A stretch of 64,000 nucleotides of DNA, from assembly GCF_018326265.1 (NCBI RefSeq), contig NZ_AP023360.1, forward strand, positions 1,665,501-1,729,500, written 5' to 3'. The stretch comes from Catellatospora sp. IY07-71. GTDB lineage: Bacteria > Actinomycetota > Actinomycetes > Mycobacteriales > Micromonosporaceae. Positions 40,688 through 58,129 of this stretch are shown here, piece after piece. How positions within the stretch are numbered: position 1 is the first letter of the stretch; every line of letters begins with the position of its first letter. The position numbers and the translations under genes were made by a program. The notes beneath the pieces were generated by a model. The model worked only from the letters and a program-made list of their open reading frames with translations. It searched no databases and was not told where the DNA came from.

Positions 40688-42280
40688 TCACCGCTCCGGG
40701 ACGGTGATCGCGAGGTCCACCTCGAGCACCGCCACCGGCGCCTCCGCCGGGAAGTCGTGCGGCCAGCCCGCGGGCACCCGCCGCCCCGGGTACGGCGTGC
40801 CGCACCAGGTGGTGATCGCGGCGGCGGTCTCGGCCGCCCGGTCCGCGTCGTCCACGGTCGTCGTCGACCACGCCACGTGGCCGTCGGGCCGGATCAGCAC
40901 CGCGCTCGCCGCGCCCCACGGGCCGGGCGCGACGATGCGGCCCGCCACCGGCGTGACCAGCTCGCCCCAGTCGGCGGTGTCCGCCGGCTCGGTGCCGCGC
41001 AGCTCCAGGTGCACGAAGGTGCCGTTGCGCAGCAGCTCGTGCACCTGCACCGGGACGCCGCCGACGGTGTGCAGGGTCAGCCCCGGCGTCCGGCTGCCGG
41101 CCAGCGATCCCTCACCGGGACCGTCGACGTAGGAGGTGCTCAGGCCGGCGATGCGCGCGGCGACCGCCCGCTGCACCCGGGGGCTGCGCAGCACGCTGCC
41201 GGTGACGAGCTGGCGCATGCCGCGCACCCGCGACGACGCGCTGGTGACCATCTGGGTGGCACGCTCGGTCATCCGGATGGTGGCCGCCGCGACCGGCCGC
41301 CGCTCGACCTCGTACGAGTCCAGCAGGCCGGGGGGCGCCCAGCCGGCGATCTCCGCGGCCAGCTTCCAGCCCAGGTTGAACGCGTCGTGGATGCCGAGGT
41401 TCATGCCCTGGCCGCCGAGCGGCGAGTGCAGGTGCGCGGCGTCGCCGGCGATCAGCACCCGGCCCACCCGGTAGCGGTCGGCCAGCCGCTCGTGCACCTT
41501 GAACCGGGCCAGCCAGCGCGGCGAGTGCAGGCCCGCGTCGTACCCGACGATGCGGGCGAAAGTCTGCTGCAGCACCTCCATGGTCAGCGGCTCGTCGCTC
41601 CACGGCTGCGACCGGTCCAGGCAGGCCAGCCGGTACCACCCGTCGCCGTAGGCGATGCTGACGCCGACCGCGCCCGGGGCGGGGGTCAGCCGGACCTTCT
41701 CCAGGGGCGCCTTGGCCAGCCGCACGTCGGCCAGCATCGCCGCGTACTGGTGGGTGCTGCCGCCGAAGTCGATGCCGAGCTGCTCGCGCACCACGCTGTG
41801 CGAGCCGTCGCAGCCCACCAGGTACGCGCAGCGCTCCTGCCGCTGCACGCCGTCGGTGCGCAGGACGACGGTCACCCCGGTCTCGTCCTGGGTGAACTCG
41901 ACCACCTCGGTGCGCCGGACGATCTCGACGCCCAGCTCGCGGGCGCGGGTCTCCAGGATCTCCTCGATCACGCTCTGCGGGATGACGTTGAGGTACGCGT
42001 ATCGCGAGGGCAGCGCGGACAGCTCGACGGAGCCGCCGGTGCTCAGCGTGATCCGGTCGGCCGGGTTGCCGAACTCGGCGAAGGTCTCGGCCAGGCCCCG
42101 CGAGTCGAACAGCTCCATGCTGCCCGGGTAGAGGCCCATGGCCCGCGACTCCTTGGTGCGCCAGGCGCGCCGCTCGATCACGCGCGTGGGCACCCCGGAC
42201 AGGGCCAGCTCGCACGCGAGCGTCAGGCCGACCGGTCCCGCGCCGACGATGATGACCTGCTGTGACAGTCCGTTGGACAT
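40688..42280 (-). CDS. FAD-dependent aromatic/polyketide monooxygenase
   Basis: A 530-residue class A flavoprotein monooxygenase of the PgaE/MhpA type. Visible: VIIVGAGPVGLTLACELALSG (ADP-binding GxGxxG), YLVGCDGSHSVVRE (DG motif) and VLIAGDAAHLHSPLGGQGMNLGIHDAFNLGWKLA (GD motif). A thioredoxin-like C-terminal domain follows. It would hydroxylate or epoxidise an aromatic or polyketide intermediate using NAD(P)H and O2. ATG 42280 follows ACGGAGG, 20 bases after the PKS stop. Confidence 0.92.
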   Translation of the reverse strand: MSNGLSQQVIIVGAGPVGLTLACELALSGVPTRVIERRAWRTKESRAMGLYPGSMELFDSRGLAETFAEFGNPADRITLSTGGSVELSALPSRYAYLNVIPQSVIEEILETRARELGVEIVRRTEVVEFTQDETGVTVVLRTDGVQRQERCAYLVGCDGSHSVVREQLGIDFGGSTHQYAAMLADVRLAKAPLEKVRLTPAPGAVGVSIAYGDGWYRLACLDRSQPWSDEPLTMEVLQQTFARIVGYDAGLHSPRWLARFKVHERLADRYRVGRVLIAGDAAHLHSPLGGQGMNLGIHDAFNLGWKLAAEIAGWAPPGLLDSYEVERRPVAAATIRMTERATQMVTSASSRVRGMRQLVTGSVLRSPRVQRAVAARIAGLSTSYVDGPGEGSLAGSRTPGLTLHTVGGVPVQVHELLRNGTFVHLELRGTEPADTADWGELVTPVAGRIVAPGPWGAASAVLIRPDGHVAWSTTTVDDADRAAETAAAITTWCGTPYPGRRVPAGWPHDFPAEAPVAVLEVDLAITVPER

Positions 42281-42300
42281 CTCGACCTCCGTAGCCGTTC

Positions 42301-48956
<6,656 letters not shown>

Positions 48957-48960
<4 letters not shown>

Positions 48961-51900
48961 TTCTGCCCTTTCTCGTCCAGCAGGCGGCGGGCTCCGCTCA
49001 GCGCCAGGGCCAGTCGGGTCATCAGGTCGTCGTCCGACGCCTCGTCGAGGCCGTCCGACTCGGCGGCCGCGACCGGGCCGGGCACGGACGGCGCGGTGCG
49101 CGCGGGAGCGGCGGGCACCGCTGCGGCGGGACCGGGCCGCGGACCCGGCACACCGCCGATCTGTTCGAGCACGTGCGCGGACAGCGCCCGGCTCGTCGGA
49201 TACTCGAAGGTCAGGGTGGGGGTGAGCGCGCAGCCGAACTCCCGCTCGACCGTGCTGCGCAGCGCCATCGACATCACCGAGTCCATGCCGAGCTCGAAGA
49301 AGCCGACGTCCGGGGCGACGTCCGTGTCGCCCAGCGCCTCGGCCACCGCCGCGCAGACCACCGCCAGCACCCGGTCCAGGCGCTGGTCGGCGTCGAGGGC
49401 GAGCACCTCGGCGGCGCGGGGCGCGGCGGCGGGAGCGCCGGTCGCGCCGTCGGCGGCCATCGCCGCGGCCACCGAGCGCCGGGCGGCGGCGCCGTACGCC
49501 CGCACGAACGCGGGCTCGGCGATCACCGCCCGGTCCACGTGCGCCACTCCGGACCGCAGCAGCAGGCCGAAGGCCTCGCGCAGGTCGGCCGCGTCGGCCG
49601 GGGTCACCCCGCTCACCGCCATACCGGCGGCGTCGCGTACCGACAGGTCGCCGGTGTCCGCGCGGGGCATCCACCGCAGCAGCTGGGCCGGGGCCCCCGC
49701 GGCGCGGCGGGCGGCGGCGAGCGCCAGCAGGGCGCCCTCCGCCGCCGCCCGCCCCGCCGCGCCCACCGCGCCGAAGTGCGCCGCCGCCGAGCCGGTGACG
49801 ACGAACATCGGGGTCGTGGTGCCGCGCGTCGCGGCGTCGAGCTCCGCCGCGATGCGGTAACGGTCCAGGTCGGCGGCGGCCTCCGCCGGGTCGAACTCGG
49901 CCAGCGCGCGCAGCGGCGCGGGCTGCGGCAGGTGCACCACCCCGCCGACGGGCAGCTCGGCCAGCGCCCCGCCGATGCCGATCGGCGGCACGATCCGCAC
50001 CTCGACGCCCTCCTCGGTCAGCCGGGTGACCTGGGCCGTGTCGGCCGTCGCGGTCACCGCGGCCAGGCGGCGCATGCCGTGCTCGCGCAGCCAGCCGACG
50101 AAGGTCTCGTTGCGCGGGTCGAGGCCGTCGGTGACCACGTACCAGCGTTCGGGGTCGAGCCGGAGCGCTGGCAGCGGGCCGCGCAGCGCGCCGAGGTGCT
50201 CCAGGCGGGGCGCGTGCCAGCCGCCCGCGGTGTGCGCCAGCTCGTCTTCGGGCAGCTCCGGCGCGGTCAGCGCGAGCGCGGCCTCGGCGGCGCCGGTGGC
50301 GGGCACGTCGACGAGCAGCCCCCACGCGGTGCCGATCTCGGTCGCCACGACCCGCGCGGTCGCCGCGGCGGCGGCCGGGCCGGGCCGAGGCACGTTACTC
50401 GCGGCGTCGCTCGCGCCGCTGGTCACCACGGACAGCCGGGCACCGGTGGCGACCGCCTCGCGGCCCGCCGCGACCAGTGCGGCGGTCACGTCGGCCGCGG
50501 GCTCCTCGCCGCCGGTCACCAGCACGATCCGGCCGGCCCGGCCCTCGGTGATCTCGGCACCGCGCGCGGCCAGGGCCGCCGCGACCGCGACCGCCAGGTC
50601 CTCGGCGGCCGGGGAGGCCGGCCGCACCGCCCAGGTCCCCGTCGCCGCACCGGCGGGCACGTCCACCCGCTCCCACCGGGTCCGGTAGCCCGAGGCGGTC
50701 CAGCGCGCCGCCTCCTCGGGGCTGACCAGCGTCTGCGCGGTCCGCACGAAGCGCATCCCGCGCAGTGCGCACAGGATCGCGCCGTCCTGGCCGTACGCCG
50801 CTGCGTCGACAGTGCCGTCGGCGGCCACCACCGCCTGGACCAGCACCCGGTCGGGGAAGGCGACATGCCAGTCGACGCCGTCCAGACTGGACAGCTCGAC
50901 CGGGTGACCGCCCAGCGCCTCGGCGGCCGCCGCCAGCAGCGCAGCGACCGCATCCGGCGCGAGCAGCAGCCCACCGGCAGGACGAATGTCCACCGGGCGG
51001 CCGGCTGCGACACCGGCGGTCGCGGTCGTCGCAGCGGAGTGAACATCCGGTCCGTTCGTGGCCGGCCCGGTGGCGCGACCGGCTCCGCCGGAGTCGGCGT
51101 GGTCGCCGGCATGGCCGAGCCCGATGCCGCCGTCGGCCCTGCCAGACCGGGTAACGGGCCCGGCGTGCAGGCGGGCCGCGGGGCGGGAGCCGTCGGCGGG
51201 TTGCAGCGTCACGGCGAACCCGTCTTCGTCGGCGTGCAGCCGCAGCTGGGGGCCGGTCGAACCGGAACACAGGCGGCCGGACAGGTCCGCCCCGGCCAGG
51301 CCGGTCAGGGTCAGTGGCCCGCCGCCGAGCGCGTCGCGGGCCGCGGCCAGCGCCGTCTCGGCCAGGTCGAGCACCGTGGCGGTGCCGTCCGGGGCGGCGA
51401 GCGGGCCGCGTACCCCGTGGTAGCGCACGTCCGGCTGGTCGGCGGGGACGAACGCCGGGGCCAGGTGCGGGTGCGGCCCGCCGTGCCCGGCGACCTTCGG
51501 GTCGTCGGCCAGCAGCACCGGCACGTCTATCCAGTGCCGCCGCCGCTGCCACGGGTAGCGGGGCAGCGAGACGACCCGGCCGCGCGGCGTGACCTGCGCG
51601 AGGTCCAGCCGCGCGCCGTGCACGAAGAGCTGGGCCACGGCGTCGGCGAACGATCGGGGGACGGGATCGCCGCCGAGCGCCGTGACCAGCTGGGGGGCGT
51701 GCCCGGCGAGCTCGTTCGCCGCCGGGCCGCCGGTGACCGCCACCGCGAGCACCGGCCCGGACCTGGCCAGCGCCGACGCGGTGGCGGGTGACCACGCGTC
51801 GGAGCCGTACCAGGGGGCCAGCGGGTCGCCGGTGCGCGCGGTCGCGGAGGTGGAGTCGAACAGGACGGCGGCGGTGCCGCGCGCGGTCGGGGTGGCCCGG

Positions 51901-54900
51901 CCCGCCGCGAACCGGATGCCGTCGGCCAGGTCCAGCGCGCCGCCGCACACCGCGGCCGCCACCTCGCCCAGACCCCGGCCCACGTGCACGTCGGGGCATA
52001 CGCCCTGGGCCTGCCACAGCCGGGCCAGCGCGACCTGCACGGCCAGCGCGGCTACCCGGTCCCCGGCGACACCGCCGCGCAGCTTGGCCCGCAGGTCCTG
52101 GCCGAGCTGGGCGGCGATCTCCGCCGCGCACTCGTCGAGCGCGGCCGCGAACACCGGCTCCCGCTCAGCAAGGGCGAGCCAGTCCAGGTCGGGCAGGGTC
52201 GCGCCGTACACGAACGCGGTGCGCGGCTGCGTCCCGGCGGGCACCACGCCCGCGTACGGCGGCGCGGCGAGCGCCTCGGCCAGCTCGGCGGCGGTGCGCC
52301 CGACGACGGCCCGGCGGTGCTCGTGATGCGCCCGGCGGAAGGCGGTGTACGCGAGGTCGCGCAGCCCGCTCTCGTCCAGCCCGGACACGTGCGCCCGCAG
52401 CCGGCCGAGCGCGTCGGCGGCCACCGCCTCGCCCGCGCCGGACACCGGCAGCACGTAGTAGCGCCCCGCGTTCGCCGGGGCGGCGGGCGCTTCGGCCGGG
52501 GCCTCGCCGAGCACGACGTGGGCGTTGGTGCCGGTGAAGCCGAACGCGCTGACCCCGGCCAGCCGGGGCCGCTCGCCCGCGGGCCACGCCGTGCCCGCCG
52601 CGCTCACCCGCAGCGGCAGCCGGTCCCACGCCACCTGCCCGGTCGGGTCGGTGAAGTGCAGGTGGGGCGGGATCTGCGCGTGCCGCAGCGCGAGCACCGT
52701 CTTGAGCAGACCGGCGATGCCGGCGGCCGCCTCCAGGTGGCCGATGTTCGTCTTCGCCGAGCCGACCAGCAGCGGCCGGGCCGGGTCACGCCCGGTGCCG
52801 TACGCCGCGGCCAGCGCGCGCAGCTCGATGCCGTCGCCGAGCCGGGTGCCGGTGCCGTGCGCCTCGACGTAGCCGACCGCGCCGGGCTCGACCCCGCCGC
52901 GCTCCAGCGCGGTCCGGATGACCTCGGTCTGCGCCTCGGCGCTGGGCACGGTGAGCCCGCCGCTGGCCCCGTTGTGGTTGACCGCGCTGCCGCGGATCAC
53001 CGCGTACACCCGGTCCCCGTCGGCCAGTGCCCGGCTCAGCTTCTTGAGCACCACCGCGCCCGCGCCCTCGCCCCGGCCGTAGCCGTCGGCGGCCGCGTCG
53101 AACGTCTTGCACCGCCCGTCGGCCGACAGCGCCCCGCCGGCCGACATCGCCAGGTACACGGTCGGCGTGGCCATGGCGTTGGCGCCGCCCGCGACGGCCA
53201 GTTCGCACTCGCCGGAGCGGATGCTCTGGCAGGCCAGGTGGACGGCGGTGAGCGAGGCCGAGCAGGCCGTGTCCACGGTCAGGCTGGGCCCGCGCAGGCC
53301 GAGGAAGTACGACAGCCGCCCGGACGTGCCCGAGAACGAGTTGCCGGTGCCGTAGTAGAGGTCGACGTTGTCGGTGTGCCGGGTGACCAGCTGCTGGTAG
53401 TCGGTGGTGTTGAGCCCGGCGAACACCCCGGCCCGCCCGGCGGCGCCGCCGCGCGGGTCGACGGCCGCGTCGTCGAGCGCCTCCCAGGCCACCTCCAGGA
53501 AGATCCGCTGCTGCGGGTCCATGCTGCGGGCCTCCCGGGCGGACACCCGGAAGAACTGGTGGTCGAAGGTGTCGATGCGGTCCAGGAACGACCCGCGCGC
53601 GGTGGCGACGGTGCCCGGGGCCTGGTCGGCGGAGAGCAGCTCGGCCGCGGGCCAGCGATCGGCGGGCACCTCGCGGGTGGCGTCCACGCCGTCGCGCAGC
53701 ACCCGCCAGTAGCCGTCCGGCCCCTCGTCGCCCCCGGGGAAGCGGGCGCCGATGCCGATGATCGCGATGGCGTCGTCGTCCGGATCCGGGGCCGGTGCGG
53801 TGGGTGGGGCGGCCGCGGCGACCCCCACCGCCGCGGCCGCCTGCGGCTCTGCCGGGCCCACAGCCTGCGGGAAGGGCACCGCGGCCGCCGTCTCCGGGAC
53901 CTGCTCGGCAGGAGCCGCCGCCGGCGGCACCGCCACCGCCGGGGTAATGGTGAGTACGAGATCCGTCAGCTGGTCGAGGCTCGGGTGGTCGAGCAGCTCG
54001 CCGGGTCCGAGGTCGACGCGGTAGCGGCCGCTCACCTCGCGGGCGAACCGGCCCAGCGTGAAGGAGTCCATACCCAGGTCGAAGAAGCCCTGCGCGCGCG
54101 GCAGCCGCCGCTCCGGGTCGTGCCCGAGCAGGACGGCCGCCATCCGGGTCAGCTCGACCGCGACGTCCTCCCGCGACAGCGCGGGCAGCCCGTCCGGTAT
54201 GCCGACAGCCGCCACTGCGGCAGGCGCCGCTCCGGAGACCGGTGTGCGGGGCGAGGGGATCCGAGCATCAGGCAGCGTCGCCGAAGCAGCCGCTGGCACG
54301 GCCTCTCCCGGCACGACTGTGCTCGGCTGCCCGGCGATGTCCGGCCGCCCTGTGGGAGCCGGTCCCTGCCCGGTCGCGCTCGGCTGCGCGGCCGGGGTCG
54401 CGCACTGGCTGGTCGCGGTCGCCGAGGTCGGATCCTGCGGGCCCGCGACCTGAGCGCCCTGGGCTCCTGCGGGCACTCCGGCCAGCCAGAACCGTCGGCC
54501 CGCCAGCTCGGTCGGCGGCAGCGGGGTGAACGTGCGTGGCGGGGTGAACACCCGGTCCCACTCCACCGGCGCGCCGGTGACGTACAGCGCGGCGAGGGTG
54601 TCGGCGATCGCAGCCACGGCGTCGGGCGCATGGTTGAGTGCCGCGTAGGCCCGGCTGGTGCGCTTTCGGTGCCTGGCCGCCTCGACCAGCTGCGCCGCGA
54701 GCACCGGCCCGGGGCCCAGTTCGAGGAAGTGCACCGCGCGCTTGCCCAGGAACTCGTCGACGGCGGGCCACAGCCAGTCCGGGCCGAGCACCTGCGCGAT
54801 CCGGTCCGCGTCGTTGACGTGGTCGGCGGGCAGTCCCAGCATCGGGACGGCGGGCGCGCGCACGGTGAGCCCGGCGGCCAGCTCGCCCGCCTCGGCCGAG

Positions 54901-57122
54901 CCGGGGCGCAGGTCGAACGCGCTGAGCGGCCGCGCCGGACCGCTGGTGATCCCGGCGGCGCGCAGCGCCGCGGCCGCCTGGCGGACGGCGCGGGCCGATC
55001 CGGCGAGCACGACGGCGGCGGGGCCGGTCACGTCGAGCACGCGCACCCCGGCGATGTCGCTGACGGCCGCGGTGACGTCGTCCACCGAGCCGTCGGCGGT
55101 GATCAGCCGGTCGGCGGCGGCGGCGGGCCGCGCGGCGGCGCGCAGCGCGAGCCGCATCGCGTCGGCGGTGTCCAGCACACCCGAGGCGGCGGCGGCCGCG
55201 ATCCGGCCCGGCCCGTGGCCGAGCACCGCGACCGGTGGCAGGCCCCACGACGCCCACAGCCGGGACAGCGCGAGCTGCACGGCGACCAGCACCGGCAGGT
55301 TGATCTCCGGCCGCCGGGACCAGGCGGCGTTGCTGCGGCCCAGCTCGGTCAGCAGCGACCAGCCCGCCTCGGCCGCGATCACGGCGGCGCACTCGTCGAG
55401 CGCCTCGCGGAACACCGGCTGCGTGCGGTAGAGCCCGAGGCCCATCCGCGGATGCGCGGCCGCGCCGGAGAAGACGTGCACGAACGGCAGCGGCCGGGCG
55501 TCGGTGGTGTCTCCGGCGCGGACCGCGGGGTGCTCGGCGCCGAGGGCGTACGCGTCCAGCGCGGCCCGCGCCTCGGCGGCGCACGCGGCGCGCACCGCGA
55601 TCCGCCCGGCGAAGTGGGTACGCCGCACCGCGGCCGTGGCGAACAGGTCACCGGCGTCCGGCGCGTCCGGCGCGGCCAGCGCGGCGCTCAGCTCGGCCAC
55701 GTGCCGCGCAAGCCGGACCTGGTCCGGGGCGGACAGCAGCAGCAGCGGCATCGCCGCGGCCGGGCGGCCCTTGCGCGCCACGGGACGGCGCGGCACCCCG
55801 GCCCCGAGCGCGGGCGGCGAGGCGAGGATGAGGTGCGCGTTGCTGCCGGACAGGCCGAACGCGCTGACCCCGGCGTAGAGCGGGCCGTCGGCGGCGGCCA
55901 GCGGCGTGGCCTCGGTGGCCACGGTGAGGCCGGAGGCGCGCAGGTCGTCGATCGGCCGGTCCAGCTTGATCTGCGGCGGCACCTCCCGGTGCCGCACGAT
56001 CAGCATGGCCTTGAGCAGGCCGAGGATGCCCGCGGCGGAGTCCAGGTGGCCGAAGTTGGCCTTGATCGACCCGATCGGCAGCGGCGCGTCCGGGTCGCGG
56101 CCCGCGCCCAGCACGGCGGCCAGCGCGGCGACCTCGATCGGGTCGCCGAGCGGGGTGCCGGTGGCGTGCGCCTCCACGTAGGACAGGTCGCGCGGCTCCA
56201 GCTTCGCGGCGCGCAGCGCCTGGGCCAGCACCGCCTGCTGCGCCTCGGGGTTGGGGGCGGTGAGCCCGGCGCTGCGGCCGTCGTGGTTGGTGGCGCTGCC
56301 CGCGATGACGCCGAGGATGCGGTCGCCGTCGGCGATGGCGTCCGCCGTGCGCTTGAGCACGACCATGGCGGCGCCCTCGCCGCGCACGACACCGTCGGCG
56401 GTCACGTCGAAGGGGCGGCAGGTGCCGCTGGGCGACAGCGCGCGCACCTTGCTCATGAACACGCTCAGCTCGGGGGCGAGCAGCAGGTTGACCCCGCCGG
56501 CCAGGGCGGTGTCGCACTCGCCGGCCCGCAGCGCCTGGCAGGCCAGGTGCACCGCGATGAGCGAGGAGGAGCAGGCGGCGTTGACCATCATGCTCGGGCC
56601 GTGCAGGCCGAACACGTAGCCGATGCGCCCGGCCGCGAAGCTGAACTCCTTGCCGCTGGCGTAGTACGGGTTGATGCTGCCGATGCCCGCGGTCTTGCTG
56701 TGCAGCAGCGTGTAGTCCATGGCCAGGATGCCGGCGTAGACGCCGGTCCGGCTGCCGGACCACTTCTCGCGCGGTCGTCCGGAGTCCTCCATGGCAGCCC
56801 ACGCCGTCTCCAGCAGCAGCCGCTGCTGCGGGTCGATCTCACCGGCCTCCAGCGGGGAGATGCCGAAGAAGTCCGCGTCGAACGTCTCCACATCGGAGAG
56901 GAAGGAACCGCGCGGGCAGTAGCTCGTGCCGGGCGCGTCCGGGTCGGGGCTGTGGAACTCGGCGCCCCAGCGCTCGGGCGGCACCGCCGCGGTGGTGTCC
57001 ACCCCCTGGCTGAGCACCTCCCAGAGCCCGTCGAGGTCGGTGACCCCACCGGGCAGGCGGCAACCGACGCCCACCACGGCGATGTCGCCGACCGGTCCGG
57101 CATCGCGCTGTCGAGTCTCCAT
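48957..57122 (-). CDS. type I PKS: KS-AT0-ACP-KS-AT0-DH0-KR0-ACP
   Basis: A 2721-residue bimodular PKS. Module 1: KS about 12-435 (Cys184, His319, His359), an AT fold about 540-880 in which GHSxG is GHGPG (Gly637 for Ser) and HAFH is replaced by SAFD, and an ACP at Ser1020. Module 2: KS about 1116-1545 (Cys1287), a shortened AT remnant about 1630-1730 with GRGLG (Gly1717 for Ser), a DH-like remnant about 1880-2130, a KR-like region about 2160-2540 with YVVTDGLDPRN in place of YLITGGxGxxG and no catalytic Tyr, and an ACP at Ser2615. The KSs look active; the other enzymes look dead. Malonyl loading must come in trans, perhaps from the downstream PKS AT. ATG 57122 follows GGAGG. Confidence 0.92.
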
Positions 57123-57312
57123 ACGATCCGCGCCTCCTGCCGCTCATCGCGCTGTGACCTGCACATCCGTGACGGCTGTGCGGCCTGCGATCTAAGTCAT
57201 CAAAAGATGAGTTCTCCTTTTGATGAAGTCTACGTATGATGACATCCATGTCAATGGACATCGCGTGCGCGGTTCCGCACCGGCCGCGGACTACCAGGAA
57301 AGGCGGAACGCG
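57123..57312. promoter_or_regulatory. divergent PKS / thioesterase control region with inverted repeat
   Basis: A 190-base divergent region. A perfect inverted repeat TCATCAAAAG (57197-57206) / CTTTTGATGA (57217-57226), 10-base arms, 10-base spacer, is a strong operator candidate. Within it TCATC-AAAA-GATGA (57197-57210) is itself palindromic, and a further GATGA lies at 57238-57242. Similar sites occur near 19305, 32360, 34274 and 60520. Confidence 0.65.
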
Positions 57313-58092
57313 ATGACAACCTCCGACGATCTCGGTCGCCTTCTCGCCGCTGCGCAGCAGCCGACGCAGGACCGCGGTGCCCTGCGCGTCCAGGTGTTCT
57401 GCCTGCCGCACGCGGGCGGCGGCGCGATGCACTTCCAGAGCTGGCAGGGCTGGCTGCCGCACGCGAGCGAGGTGATCCCGATCGACCTGCCCGGCCACGG
57501 GCGCCGCTTCCGGGAGCCCCTGGTCGAGGACTGGCAGTGCCTCATCGACGACCTCACCGGCCAGATCGTCGACCGGATCACCGGGCCGTACATCGTGGTC
57601 GGGCACAGCCTCGGCTCGCTGCTGGCCTACGAGGTGGCCCGCAACCTGCAGAACCGGCGCAACTCGCCGGCGCTGCTGGTGGTGGCCGGGCGCAACGGGC
57701 CCGCCGCGGGCCTGTCCCACCGCCCGATCCACGAGCTGCCCGACTCGCAGCTGCTGGCCGCGCTCAACCGTCTCGGCGGCACCCCCGCCGACGTCGACGA
57801 GCACCCGGAGCTGCTGGCGATGTACCTGCCGATGCTGCGCACCGACCTGCGGCTGGCCGAGACCTACCGGCGCGAGCCGGGGCCGCCGCTGTCCTGCCCG
57901 ATCGCCGTGTTCGGCGGCCGCCAGGACCCGATGGCCGACTCGCTGGGGATGCTGGCCTGGGAGCGGGAGACCACCGAGTCGTTCGACATGACGATCTTCG
58001 AGGGCGGCCACTTCTTCCTCACCGCCCGCGCCTTCACCGCGGCTTTGGCCGCCCGCCTCGACAGACTCGTCGAGGAGCTGGCGGCGGTGTGA
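57313..58092 (+). CDS. type II thioesterase
   Basis: A 259-residue discrete thioesterase of the kind that edits PKS/NRPS carriers. Motifs: FCLPHAGGG near residue 34, the nucleophile GHSLGS near 98, the acid in FGGRQDPM near 207 and His in FEGGHFFL near 232. It removes wrong or stalled acyl groups from carrier proteins. ATG 57313 follows AGGAAAGG; an upstream in-frame TTG would lie in the operator region. It is divergent from the PKS operon under the same control region. Confidence 0.93.
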   Translation: MTTSDDLGRLLAAAQQPTQDRGALRVQVFCLPHAGGGAMHFQSWQGWLPHASEVIPIDLPGHGRRFREPLVEDWQCLIDDLTGQIVDRITGPYIVVGHSLGSLLAYEVARNLQNRRNSPALLVVAGRNGPAAGLSHRPIHELPDSQLLAALNRLGGTPADVDEHPELLAMYLPMLRTDLRLAETYRREPGPPLSCPIAVFGGRQDPMADSLGMLAWERETTESFDMTIFEGGHFFLTARAFTAALAARLDRLVEELAAV

Positions 58093-58129
58093 CCGCCGCT
58101 TTTTCATACACAGACCTGGGGGAACAGGG

